64,000 nt of DNA, taken from assembly GCA_963977005.1 (NCBI GenBank), contig CAXBMQ010000002.1, positions 186,001 through 250,000 on the forward strand. The letters are read 5' to 3'. The translations under genes were made by a program, and so were the position numbers. Under the pieces are notes generated by a model. That model ran no database searches and had not been told where the DNA came from. It worked only from the letters and a program-made list of their open reading frames with translations. Shown here one piece after another: positions 53,156 to 61,358 of this stretch (positions are counted from its first letter, which is position 1; each line of letters starts with the position of its first letter). The stretch comes from CAXBCP01 sp963977005. Lineage in GTDB: Bacteria; Pseudomonadota; Alphaproteobacteria; MPNO01; UBA830.

Positions 53156-54427
53156 ATGAAGATTGTTGTATTCGGACTGGGCTATGTCGGCGCAACGGCG
53201 ACAGCATGTCTTTTGCGCGACGGCCATACGGTCATTGGCATCGATGTCAGCCCGGACAAGGCGTCCATGATCGAAACCGGCCTTTCGCCGGTATCCGAAC
53301 CGGGACTGGACGAACTTCTTGCCGCCGGCCGCGATGCCGGGCGCCTGTCCGCCTATACCGATGTCGGCCGTCACCTTGACGATGCCGACATCGCGATGGT
53401 CTGTGTCGGTACGCCGTCTTTGCCGGGCGGCGGGCTCGATCTGACGCAGGTCTGCGCGGTCTCCGCCGAACTGGGCGCCGCGCTCCGGACCCGGGACGCC
53501 GCGCGCGAGGCACTGGTTGTCGCCTACCGGTCGACCATGTACCCCGGCGCGATGGAAGACGCCATCCTGCCGGTACTGGTGGATGCCGCGGGCGAAGAGC
53601 CGGGCACGCGTTTCGAGGCGGTCCTCAACCCCGAATTTCTCCGCGAATCGACGGCCATTCAGGATTACTACGCGCCGTCACGTGTCGTCGTCGGCGAACG
53701 CGAACCCGGGATCACCAGACGGATGCTGGGCGTCTACGATCATATCGACGCGCCGTTTTTCGAACTGCCCTACCGTACCGCCGAGATGGTCAAGCTGTCG
53801 GATAACGGATTTCACGCGCTGAAGGTCGTCTTTGCCAATGAAATCGGCCGTCTTGCGCTCGAGCTCGATGTCGACCCCGAACCGCTGATCGATGTTTTCC
53901 TGTCCGATACCAAGCTGAATATCTCGCCGTATTACCTGCGGCCCGGCGGCGCCTTTGGCGGCTCGTGCCTGCCCAAGGACGTACGTGCAATCTCGGCCCT
54001 GGCCGGCGGGCAGGGTGTCGCACTGCCGGTTATGTCGAACGTGATCACGTCGAACGAGGCACATAAACGGTATCTCGCGGACCGGGTCATGGACCGTCTG
54101 GATCCCGGTGCGTCAGTCCTGCTGATCGGCCTGACGTTCAAATCCGACACCGACGATCTGCGCGAAAGTCCGCTGATCGACCTGGCCGAGGCGCTGCTGG
54201 GCAAGGGGTACGACCTGAAAATTTTCGACCCCGACCTGAAGAACCGCGAGCTCGTCGGGGCGAACCTGGCCTATGTCCAGCAGCGCCTGCCGCATCTGTC
54301 GCGCCTGCTGGTTGAGGATATCGATGCGGCGGGGGAGGTTTCGCTGGCCGTTATCGGCAAGGGTGTCGATATCGATCGCGAAGGTCTCGGAAAACGGGTC
54401 CCTGTCGTCGATATAGACCGTCTGTAG
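53156..54427 (+). CDS. Nucleotide-sugar dehydrogenase, AlgD-like (GDP-mannose 6-dehydrogenase family)
   Basis: 423 residues from the ATG at 53156 (AGGAG at 53143-53147). It oxidises a sugar nucleotide to a uronate using NAD. The N-terminal Rossmann motif is FGLGYVGATATACL, then SEPGLDELL and NPEFLRESTAIQDYYAPSRV. The catalytic cysteine is in GGAFGGSCLPKDVRA, and LNISPYYLRPG is typical of AlgD rather than UDP-glucose dehydrogenases. GDP-mannuronate is therefore the favoured product, but UDP-glucuronate cannot be excluded. Confidence 0.9.
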   Translation: MKIVVFGLGYVGATATACLLRDGHTVIGIDVSPDKASMIETGLSPVSEPGLDELLAAGRDAGRLSAYTDVGRHLDDADIAMVCVGTPSLPGGGLDLTQVCAVSAELGAALRTRDAAREALVVAYRSTMYPGAMEDAILPVLVDAAGEEPGTRFEAVLNPEFLRESTAIQDYYAPSRVVVGEREPGITRRMLGVYDHIDAPFFELPYRTAEMVKLSDNGFHALKVVFANEIGRLALELDVDPEPLIDVFLSDTKLNISPYYLRPGGAFGGSCLPKDVRAISALAGGQGVALPVMSNVITSNEAHKRYLADRVMDRLDPGASVLLIGLTFKSDTDDLRESPLIDLAEALLGKGYDLKIFDPDLKNRELVGANLAYVQQRLPHLSRLLVEDIDAAGEVSLAVIGKGVDIDREGLGKRVPVVDIDRL

Positions 54428-54432
54428 GGAAG

Positions 54433-55755
54433 ATGACCGACGGCTTGCCCAAGGTCATGCAGGTCGACCCTGCGCCGCGGCCTTTCTCAATCGCCATCGC
54501 CTATAGCCGGTTGCCGCTACCGATGACCCGTGCCGACCAGATGACGGTCGCCCATCTGATCTCGTTTTTTGCCGCGCGCGGACATGCGGTGGATTTCTAC
54601 GCGCTCGACAACGGCGAGGAAATAAGCCCGGCCCACCGCCAATGGCTCGAGACGGTCTGCCGCAGCGTGCATGTTTTCGACCATGGCCCTGTGCGACGGC
54701 TCGTCGGGGTATTGCGCGGCCTGATGCGGGGCTGGCCGCTTCAGGTCGGCCTGTTTTCGAACCCTGCGCAGACGCGTGCGGTGCGTGCCGGGCTCGGCAA
54801 GGTCGATATCGGCTACAGCTATTACATCCGCAGCGCCGAGACCATGCGATCGCTGGGGCGGTCCCGGACGCGCGCCGACGGCCCGGTAACGTTCCTCGCG
54901 ATGCAGCTTTCGCAGGCGCTGAACACGCGGCGCATGGCCGAGCATTTCAGGAACCTGAAGGAAAAGCTTCTCTATTCGGTGGAAACCCGGCTGGTCAGAA
55001 ACTACGAGCCGCGCGTATGGTCGGATTTTACGCGTACTGTCCTGATCGGCCAGCAGGATGTCGACGAGATCGCCGCTGCCTGCCGGGACCGCGGCCTGCC
55101 GGAGATCGACAATGTCGTGTTCGGCCCGCACGGGGTCGATGTCGACAGGTTTGCGCCGCGCCCCGATATCGCGGAAGAGCCGTTTACCCTGGTGTTCAAC
55201 GGCGTGCTGCGGACCTACACCAACGTTCATGCGATCACGTGGTTTGCCGAAAACGTCTGGCCGCTTATCCGCGCGGGCGAAGCGCGGGCGCAGTTGCTGA
55301 TTGTCGGCCGCGATCCGCGCCCCGAAGTAGTCGCGCTGGGCGACCTGGCGGGCGTGACGGTCACCGGCGAGGTACCCGATCCGGCGGATTACATCGCGAA
55401 GGCGGCGGTTTGCATAAACCCGGTTCAGGTGGGCGCCGGCATGCAGAACAAGCTGATCGAGTTCATGGCGATGCGCAAAGCCGTGGTGGCGACGACCGTT
55501 GCGAACGAGGGTATCCGCGCGACACCCGGCGACCATCTTGTCATCGCCGACGATGCGCGCGGTTTTGCCGACGCCGTCCTCGCACTGCTCGCCGATCCCG
55601 CGCGCCGGGACAGCCTTGCGGAAGCTGCCCGCAACTATATTCTCGGGCACTGGACCTGGGAGGCGCACTTTCTGACACTTGAAGCCGAGATGCTGGGCGC
55701 GTTAGAAGATTCCGCGACGGCGCAAAATGCGCTATCCCGTCCGGACGGAGACTGA
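54433..55755 (+). CDS. GT4 family glycosyltransferase (Stp1-like)
   Basis: 440 residues. The N-terminus shows SRLPLPMTRADQMTVAHLIS and the C-terminal half GAGMQNKLIEFMAMRKAVVA and GDHLVIADDARGFADAVLAL. This resembles exopolysaccharide GT4 enzymes of the sugar-transferase Stp1 kind. It lies 5 bases after the dehydrogenase and 3 bases before gmhA, so it belongs to the same transcript. Confidence 0.87.
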   Translation: MTDGLPKVMQVDPAPRPFSIAIAYSRLPLPMTRADQMTVAHLISFFAARGHAVDFYALDNGEEISPAHRQWLETVCRSVHVFDHGPVRRLVGVLRGLMRGWPLQVGLFSNPAQTRAVRAGLGKVDIGYSYYIRSAETMRSLGRSRTRADGPVTFLAMQLSQALNTRRMAEHFRNLKEKLLYSVETRLVRNYEPRVWSDFTRTVLIGQQDVDEIAAACRDRGLPEIDNVVFGPHGVDVDRFAPRPDIAEEPFTLVFNGVLRTYTNVHAITWFAENVWPLIRAGEARAQLLIVGRDPRPEVVALGDLAGVTVTGEVPDPADYIAKAAVCINPVQVGAGMQNKLIEFMAMRKAVVATTVANEGIRATPGDHLVIADDARGFADAVLALLADPARRDSLAEAARNYILGHWTWEAHFLTLEAEMLGALEDSATAQNALSRPDGD

Positions 55756-55758
55756 CCG

Positions 55759-56331
55759 ATGAATCTCGATACCTATTTCGACAGCGAACTCGACGAGCAT
55801 GACAGCGTCGTTGCGGCGACGCGTGCGTTGAAGGCCGATTTCATACGGCTCGCGGATATCTGCGAGGCCGCTGTGAATGCCGGCAACAAGCTGGTGTTTT
55901 TCGGCAATGGCGGCAGCGCCGGCGATGCGCAGCATCTCGCGACGGAACTGGTCTGCCGCTACAAGGAAAACCGGCGGGCGCTGCCGGCAATCGCCTTTAC
56001 CACCGACACGTCGCTGCTGACGGCGGCGGCGAACGATTTTGGCTACGAAACGGTGTTTGCCCGCCAGGTCGAGGCGCTGTGCAAACCGGGGGACGTTGCG
56101 ATCGGGATTACGACGTCGGGACAAAGCCCCAATGTGACGGTGGCACTGGAAACCGCGCGCGACATGGGTGTCGTCCCCGCCGCGCTGAGCGGCAAAGACG
56201 GCGGAAAACTGGTCGGTCTTGCCGATCCCCTGCTGATTGTTCCGTCCGAAACGACGGCGCGCATCCAGGAAATGCATATCATGCTGGGACAGATGCTGTG
56301 CGATATCCTCGAGCGGAAATGCGCCGCATGA
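55759..56331 (+). CDS. gmhA: Sedoheptulose-7-phosphate isomerase (SIS domain)
   Basis: 190 residues. It turns sedoheptulose 7-phosphate into heptose 7-phosphate, the first step of ADP- or GDP-heptose synthesis. The SIS domain contains FFGNGGSAGDAQHLATELV (about 50-68), the GmhA RYKENRRALPAIAFTTDTS region and ITTSGQSPNV. The closest alternative is another SIS isomerase such as DiaA, but hldE follows with a 4-base overlap, which supports GmhA. Confidence 0.92.
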   Translation: MNLDTYFDSELDEHDSVVAATRALKADFIRLADICEAAVNAGNKLVFFGNGGSAGDAQHLATELVCRYKENRRALPAIAFTTDTSLLTAAANDFGYETVFARQVEALCKPGDVAIGITTSGQSPNVTVALETARDMGVVPAALSGKDGGKLVGLADPLLIVPSETTARIQEMHIMLGQMLCDILERKCAA

Positions 56332-57797
56332 CGGCGCCGGATCATGCCGCGCTTGCAGCACGGATCGCCGGTCTGCAGACGGCGAAGGTGGTCTGTGTCG
56401 GCGATGTGATGCTCGACCGCTTCGTGTATGGCGATGTCAGCCGCGTGTCTCCCGAAGCGCCGATCCCGGTGTGCCGGGTGACGAACGAAACCGCGATGCT
56501 CGGCGGGGCGGGCAACGTGGTGCGCAACCTGGTCTCCGTTGGCGCGTCCGTCGCTTTTGTCAGCGTGACCGGCGATGACGATATCGCCCGCGATGTGGAT
56601 ATGCTGCTGCGGGACCTCGCTGGCGTCACTCCGACCCTGATTACCGAAAAAGACCGGCCGACGACCAGCAAGGTCAGATATGTCGCCGGCGGTCAGCAAC
56701 TGCTGCGCGCCGACCGGGAGGTCACGTCGCCGATCGGCGATGACGTGGCCGATGCGGTTTTCGAGGCGGCACAGAAAGAGCTCGAAGATGCCGGTGCGCT
56801 GATCGTTTCCGACTACGGCAAGGGCACGGTAACCGCCAGCCTGGTGGCCCGGCTGATCGGCGCGGCAAACGCCGCCGGCAAGCCCGTGATTGTCGATCCG
56901 AAGTCGCGCGATTTTACGCGTTACGCCGGGGCGAGCCTGATCACGCCGAACCTGAAAGAGCTTGGCGAGGCGGCGGATGGCGACCTGTCATCCGAGGAAG
57001 GCATCGCCGCGGCCGCCCGCTCCCTGCTGGCGGCGGCGGATATCGCATCCATGCTGGTGACGCGCGGCGCGCAGGGCATGTCGCTGGTGACGGCCGACCG
57101 CGCGGATCATTTCCCGTCGCGGGCGCGCGAAGTGTTCGATGTTTCGGGTGCCGGCGACACGGTTCTCGCCCTGCTGGCGGCGGGGATCGCGTCCGGCGTG
57201 CCCGCGCTGGAGGCCGCGCAGCTTGCCAATGTCGCGGCCGGTATCGTGGTCGGCAAGACCGGCACGGCCGTGGTCTATGCCGACGACCTGCTCGAGGAAC
57301 TGAACGTCATGGCCGGTCATGGCGGCCCGAAAGCGCCGCTGCGCCTCGATGCTGCGCTGGACAGGATACGGACGTGGAAAGACCGCGGCGAGAAAATCGG
57401 CTTCACCAACGGTTGCTTCGATCTGCTGCACCCGGGACACGTCTCGCTTCTGGCGTCGGCGCGGTCGGCCTGCGACCGGCTGGTCGTCGGTCTCAATTCC
57501 GATGCGTCGGTGAAGCGGCTGAAAGGCGAAAACCGTCCCATGCAGAATGAAGCGGCCCGTGCCGCCGTGCTGTCGTCTCTGGAAACCGTCGACCTGGTCG
57601 TGATTTTCGACGAGGATACGCCGGAGGCGCTGCTGCATGCGGTGCGGCCGGACGTGCTGGTGAAGGGCGCCGATTATACGATCGACACGGTCGTCGGCGC
57701 CGACCTGGTGCAGTCTTACGGCGGCAGGGTTGTTCTGGCGGAGATCGTCGAGGGCTTCAGCACCACGGCCACAATTGCCCGGATGAACGCGCCCTGA
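56328..57797 (+). CDS. hldE: Bifunctional heptose 7-phosphate kinase / heptose 1-phosphate adenylyltransferase
   Basis: 489 residues from the ATG at 56328, which overlaps the gmhA stop (ATGA). A PfkB-type kinase (about 1-325; VGDVMLDRFVYGDVSRVSPE, DPKSRDF, DVSGAGDTVLALLA) is fused to a nucleotidyltransferase (about 350-489; FTNGCFDLLHPGHVSLL with the HxGH motif). It makes ADP-heptose precursors for LPS core or capsule. The usual partners gmhB and hldD are not next to it. Confidence 0.95.
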   Translation: MTAPDHAALAARIAGLQTAKVVCVGDVMLDRFVYGDVSRVSPEAPIPVCRVTNETAMLGGAGNVVRNLVSVGASVAFVSVTGDDDIARDVDMLLRDLAGVTPTLITEKDRPTTSKVRYVAGGQQLLRADREVTSPIGDDVADAVFEAAQKELEDAGALIVSDYGKGTVTASLVARLIGAANAAGKPVIVDPKSRDFTRYAGASLITPNLKELGEAADGDLSSEEGIAAAARSLLAAADIASMLVTRGAQGMSLVTADRADHFPSRAREVFDVSGAGDTVLALLAAGIASGVPALEAAQLANVAAGIVVGKTGTAVVYADDLLEELNVMAGHGGPKAPLRLDAALDRIRTWKDRGEKIGFTNGCFDLLHPGHVSLLASARSACDRLVVGLNSDASVKRLKGENRPMQNEAARAAVLSSLETVDLVVIFDEDTPEALLHAVRPDVLVKGADYTIDTVVGADLVQSYGGRVVLAEIVEGFSTTATIARMNAP

Positions 57798-57873
57798 CGG
57801 GGAGGAACCCTCCATCGTTACCGAACATATATTCTATGGACTGGCCTGGGCGTCCTTCGGCCTGCTGCATTCC

Positions 57874-58398
57874 GTGCTGGCTGCCGACAGCATCAAGAAC
57901 CGCCTGGGGTTGGGGCGGTATTACCGGCTTGCCTATAACGGATTCGCGCTGCTGCATCTCGGTCTTGTCTGGTGGTTCGGCCGGATCTGGCTGTCCGGGG
58001 CGCCGCCGCTGGGCCTTCCGGAAAAGGTGGCCGTCGCCGGCGACATCGTGACGGTTGCCGGATTGGCGGTCATCGCGGTCGCGCTGACGGGATACGACCG
58101 GGGGCGGTTTCTCGGAACCGCGCAGATACGGTCGCCTGAAGATGCGCCGGACGAGGACCTTAAAACGGCCGGCTTGCTGCGCTATGTCCGCCATCCCCTC
58201 TATAGCGGGCTGTTTCTGGCGCTCTGGGGACAGGCACAGACGGAATTTGCCCTGGCGACTGCCGTGTGGGGCAGTGTCTATCTGCTGATCGGCGCGAAAT
58301 ACGAAGAGCGGCGACTGATCGGGCGATATGGCGATGCCTATGCCGCTTATCGCCGGCGCGTCCCGGCATTTTTCCCGTGGCGTGGCCGGGCGGGCTAG
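57874..58398 (+). CDS. ICMT/PEMT-like membrane methyltransferase
   Basis: At least 174 residues. The isoprenylcysteine/phospholipid methyltransferase signature is clear: LLRYVRHPLYSGLFLALWG followed by EERRLIGRYGDAYAAYRRRV and PAFFPW. The only standard start, a GTG at 57874, cuts the first membrane helix. The frame is open back to 57787, and an ideal GGAGG (57801-57805) sits 8 bases before an ATC codon at 57814 that would restore EHIFYGLAWASFGLLHSVLA. The true start is probably 57814 or the codon has been altered. Confidence 0.82.
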   Translation: MLAADSIKNRLGLGRYYRLAYNGFALLHLGLVWWFGRIWLSGAPPLGLPEKVAVAGDIVTVAGLAVIAVALTGYDRGRFLGTAQIRSPEDAPDEDLKTAGLLRYVRHPLYSGLFLALWGQAQTEFALATAVWGSVYLLIGAKYEERRLIGRYGDAYAAYRRRVPAFFPWRGRAG

Positions 58399-58420
58399 AA
58401 CTCGGGGAAAGAGGCCCGGG

Positions 58421-58762
58421 CTAGATTTCGAGGCACCGGGCGACTCGATAGGTCGACCGTTCCATGCAGACCCCGTGTTTCTGGGCAGCCTGGTGAAAAT
58501 AGCTGTCAGCGCGCTCCCGCGTCCGCTGAAGATCGCGGGCAAGCAGCGCGCGCATACACTGGTAATAGGCTGCGGTACGTTTCCGGTAACCCGATTTTCG
58601 GCAGTTCAGCGACGCGAGTTGTCGTTTCTGCAGAATCGAATGGGTTGCCCGCATCTCCGTCATCGCGCTTGCGCTGACCGAAAGTGGAATTTTCGTCGAT
58701 TTGGGTACCGTGCAGCCAACGGCAAGCAGCCCCATGAATATGATTGCGCCAACCCGCAACAT
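58421..58762 (-). CDS. Small lipoprotein of unknown function
   Basis: 113 residues. A lipoprotein signal (RVGAIIFMGLLAVGC) with lipobox LAVGC puts the lipidated cysteine at residue 17. The mature part is helical and basic, with three more pairs of cysteines and Tyr/Arg-rich segments (SGYRKRTAAYYQCMRALLAR). I do not recognise the family. It is downstream of mmcB on the same strand with a 102-base gap containing a perfect palindrome. Confidence 0.65.
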   Translation of the reverse strand: MLRVGAIIFMGLLAVGCTVPKSTKIPLSVSASAMTEMRATHSILQKRQLASLNCRKSGYRKRTAAYYQCMRALLARDLQRTRERADSYFHQAAQKHGVCMERSTYRVARCLEI

Positions 58763-58791
58763 AGTCTGTCGCCCCGATTTAGTTTTTTATT

Positions 58792-58810
58792 AATGTTGTT
58801 TGCCAACATT
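58792..58810. repeat. Inverted repeat upstream of the lipoprotein gene
   Basis: AATGTTG (58792-58798) and CAACATT (58804-58810) flank TTTGC, in an AT-rich stretch 30-48 bases before the lipoprotein ATG. It could be an operator or leader hairpin. Confidence 0.4.
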
Positions 58811-58838
58811 TTGTTAAACAATTATGTCAGAGATTCCC

Positions 58839-58860
58839 GCGGCATACAATTGTATGCCGC
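58839..58860. repeat. Perfect 22-base palindrome
   Basis: GCGGCATACAA (58839-58849) is followed directly by its exact reverse complement (58850-58860). It lies 4 bases beyond the mmcB stop and 76 bases before the lipoprotein start. There is no T-tract on either strand, so it fits an operator better than an intrinsic terminator. Confidence 0.8.
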
Positions 58861-58864
58861 CATA

Positions 58865-59302
58865 TTAGCCGTTATGGCTCAGGCGGTTGCTGGCAGCGAG
58901 GGCGAAGCGGATAAGCTGGCGACGTTTGCGATTGGTATTGAGCTTGCGTGTCAGGCTCTCGCGCCGTACCGCGGCAGTATAGGGATCGGCGACAATCAGG
59001 CCGCAATCGTCGGGCATCATGTCCATCGGGAAGCCCGCGGGCACGGCAAAATAAAAGCGTTCGCAGAATGCCAGGTATTCGTGCCATTTCCGGTCGCCGC
59101 GGAAGTCCGCAACCGTACTTTTGACCTCGACGATCACGAATTCGCCGTTCCGGTCGATCGCCATGACATCGACGCGCCGGCCATTCGCCAGTTTGAACTC
59201 GGTCAGGGTGCCGAAACCCAGGTCCTGGAACAGCTTGCAGACCCCACGGGTCAGCAGGCGGGTTGTCTCGGGCACGTCGTATGTCTGGTCGAAAAGCGTC
59301 AT
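58865..59302 (-). CDS. mmcB: MmcB family DNA repair protein
   Basis: 145 residues from the ATG at 59302 (MTLFDQTYDVPETTRLLTRG). The upstream extension is hydrophobic and unlike the family. It has a PD-(D/E)xK-type core: GRRVDVMAIDRNGEFVIVEV then KSTVADFRGDRKWHEYL and the PDDCGLIVAD block. MmcB is a known SOS-induced repair factor in Caulobacter. A near-consensus LexA box lies 25-39 bases upstream. Confidence 0.9.
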   Translation of the reverse strand: MTLFDQTYDVPETTRLLTRGVCKLFQDLGFGTLTEFKLANGRRVDVMAIDRNGEFVIVEVKSTVADFRGDRKWHEYLAFCERFYFAVPAGFPMDMMPDDCGLIVADPYTAAVRRESLTRKLNTNRKRRQLIRFALAASNRLSHNG

Positions 59303-59326
59303 ATTCCATCGAAACGGATCGGGAAA

Positions 59327-59341
59327 GAACAGAACGTAAAC
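59327..59341 (-). promoter_or_regulatory. LexA-box-like site upstream of mmcB
   Basis: Read on the minus strand it is GTTTACGTTCTGTTC, that is GTTT-N7-GTTC, one mismatch from the alphaproteobacterial SOS box GTTC-N7-GTTC. Its place 25 bases upstream of the mmcB ATG fits LexA repression. Confidence 0.5.
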
Positions 59342-59375
59342 AAAAAAGGTGGCGCTTGCCATCACTTAACGCTTT

Positions 59376-59401
59376 AAAATGGGGGCGATTACACCCATTT
59401 T
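59376..59401 (+). other. Hairpin upstream of the small Tat-peptide gene
   Basis: AAAATGGG (59376-59383) pairs perfectly with CCCATTTT (59394-59401) over a 10-base loop, ending 31 bases before the ATG at 59433. It could be a 5' leader structure. Confidence 0.45.
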
Positions 59402-59432
59402 CAGGGTAACGCGTAAAACAGGGGCGTGCGGA

Positions 59433-59639
59433 ATGGAAAAGCAGTCGAAGAATTCACCCGTCGGTCGCCGTCAGGCATTAGCCCGTCTCGGGCTTGGCGT
59501 GGCGGTTGCCTATACCGCGCCGACCGTGCTGCATCTTGACCGGAGCGCCAAAGCCGTCCAGCCGTCCTGCAATGGTAATTCAAAAGGTAATCCCTGGTGC
59601 AGCACCAGCGGGGGCAGCAAGGGCAAGGGCAAGGGCTAG
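59433..59639 (+). CDS. Small secreted peptide with a twin-arginine (Tat) signal
   Basis: 68 residues from the ATG at 59433. The Tat-type signal is GRRQALARLGLGVAVAYTAP (about 10-29), with a cleavage region near SAKA (about 38-41). The mature part is only about 27 residues: polar, with two cysteines (SCNGNSKGNPWCS) and a Lys/Gly tail (GSKGKGKG). Similar small Tat-signal proteins occur in Rhodospirillales, but I know no function. It is divergent from mmcB and 135 bases upstream of the TPR-methyltransferase gene. Confidence 0.7.
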   Translation: MEKQSKNSPVGRRQALARLGLGVAVAYTAPTVLHLDRSAKAVQPSCNGNSKGNPWCSTSGGSKGKGKG

Positions 59640-59774
59640 CAAGCGCTCTTTCTTTTCCGGAGGATGCTGTTTCCGTCGTCGCCGTGTTGGATTGCCGGTG
59701 GGGCCCGGATGTCCCATAAATGCGCCGAGATGACGTTTTCTCCGTGATGCCGCCGACGATTGCCGCTATTGCCC

Positions 59775-60854
59775 ATGACAGATAACGCAGAACGGTTCGA
59801 TCAGGCGACCGCCCTTGCCGAGAGCGGCGATGCGGCCGCTGCCGCCGGGCTCTATCGCGATATTCTCTCACGCCAGCCGAAACATCTCGCGGCAGCAAAG
59901 GCGCTTGCCGATATTGTCGAGGCCGGGCGGGCGGCGGGCGATGCCAAAGCCGTGCGCAAGGCCGCCACCGATATCGAAACCGCCAGTACCTACAGCGTCG
60001 GCAAGACGGCACTGGTCCATGGCCGGTTCGATGTCGCCATCCGGTGTTATAAAAAAATTCTCGATATGGACCCCGATTACGACGACGCGATCTGGGGTCT
60101 GGCCGAAGCGAATTACGGCAATCGCGACCTGAAAGAGGCGCTGAAATGGTATCGGACCTACAGCGATAAATATCCCGACGATCATGAAGCGCGTCACATG
60201 GTGGCGGCGCTGGGCGATGGCCCGAAACCGGCGCGGGCGAGCGACGATTACGTGCGCGAAACCTTCGATCATTTCGCCGAGGATTTCGACAAGCAGCTGT
60301 TGGAAGATCTGGAATATCGCGCCCCCAAGCTGATTCACGCACTTTTCCGGGAGGTTGCACCGGATCGCGGCACGGGTTTCGATATTCTGGACGCAGGCTG
60401 TGGCACCGGGCTGTCGGGTATCGATTTCAAGGACCATTCCAGGTCGCTGACGGGTGTCGACCTGTCGCCCGAAATGTTGAAGCTGGCGCGTGCGCGCGGG
60501 CTCTACGACGAGCTGCATGAAGGGGAACTGGCGGCGTTCATGCGCGCGAATCCTCTTTGTTTCGATCTTATCGTCGCCGCCGACGTGTTCTGCTATATCG
60601 GGGATCTGGCGGAATCGCTCGACGCCGCCTTCGTCACCCTGAAATCCGGCGGTCTGATGATCTTCTCGGTCGAAGCGCAGTCGCGGCGGGGATATTCGCT
60701 GACCGGTTCCGGGCGGTACGCACACAAACCCGCCTATGTCAGAAAAGCGGCCCAAACCGCCGGATTCACGGAGATTATCGGCCGCACCGACACCCTGCGG
60801 ACGGAATACGGCGAGCCGGTAAAGGGCTATCTGACGGCGTTACGCAAAGCCTGA
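59775..60854 (+). CDS. TPR-containing SAM-dependent methyltransferase
   Basis: 359 residues from the ATG at 59775. The N-terminal half (about 1-150) has TPR-like repeats (GRFDVAIRCYKKILDMDPDY, DLKEALKWYRTYSDKYPDDH). The C-terminal half is a class I methyltransferase with motif I ILDAGCGTGLSGIDF, GVDLSPEMLKLAR and FDLIVAADVFCYI. Such fusions methylate proteins or small molecules; the substrate is unknown. Confidence 0.87.
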   Translation: MTDNAERFDQATALAESGDAAAAAGLYRDILSRQPKHLAAAKALADIVEAGRAAGDAKAVRKAATDIETASTYSVGKTALVHGRFDVAIRCYKKILDMDPDYDDAIWGLAEANYGNRDLKEALKWYRTYSDKYPDDHEARHMVAALGDGPKPARASDDYVRETFDHFAEDFDKQLLEDLEYRAPKLIHALFREVAPDRGTGFDILDAGCGTGLSGIDFKDHSRSLTGVDLSPEMLKLARARGLYDELHEGELAAFMRANPLCFDLIVAADVFCYIGDLAESLDAAFVTLKSGGLMIFSVEAQSRRGYSLTGSGRYAHKPAYVRKAAQTAGFTEIIGRTDTLRTEYGEPVKGYLTALRKA

Positions 60855-60985
60855 TCGATCTGCTGGCAGGGGCCGGTGTCCGGCGTCGTCCGCGCTTTAA
60901 CAAAGAGTTAGAACAATTGCGTTACATTTGACGCGTTTCCAAGGTGTACCGGGTTTCGGTGCGCCCTCCAGAATGCCGGACGCAA

Positions 60986-61354
60986 ATGATGAAAACATGC
61001 CTCGTTGTGGACGACTCGAAGGTCGTCAGAATGGTTGCCCGCAAGATACTTGAAGAACTCGGGTTCGAGGTCGCGGAAGCTGAAGACGGTCAGGTGGCGC
61101 TCGATATGAGCATGCAGTCGATGCCCGACGTCGTTCTGCTGGACTGGAACATGCCCGTGATGAGCGGAATCGAATATCTGCGTGCGCTGCGGGTTACCGA
61201 TGAAGGCAAAAAGCCGATCGTGGTTTTTTGTACGACCGAAAACGACATGTCGCACATCCAGGAAGGCATCGCGGCCGGCGCCAACGAATACATCATGAAG
61301 CCCTTCGACAGCGACATCATCCAGTCCAAATTCGTTCAGACCGGCGTTCTCTAG
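60986..61354 (+). CDS. CheY-like single-domain response regulator
   Basis: About 122 residues, starting at tandem ATG codons 60986 and 60989 (MMKTCLVVDDSKVVR). The receiver domain has the acidic pair VDD, phosphoacceptor D52 (LLDWNMPVMSG), the conserved T (CTTEND) and K (EYIMKPFD). No output domain and no chemotaxis genes are nearby, so the partner kinase is elsewhere. Confidence 0.92.
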   Translation: MMKTCLVVDDSKVVRMVARKILEELGFEVAEAEDGQVALDMSMQSMPDVVLLDWNMPVMSGIEYLRALRVTDEGKKPIVVFCTTENDMSHIQEGIAAGANEYIMKPFDSDIIQSKFVQTGVL

Positions 61355-61358
61355 GCCC

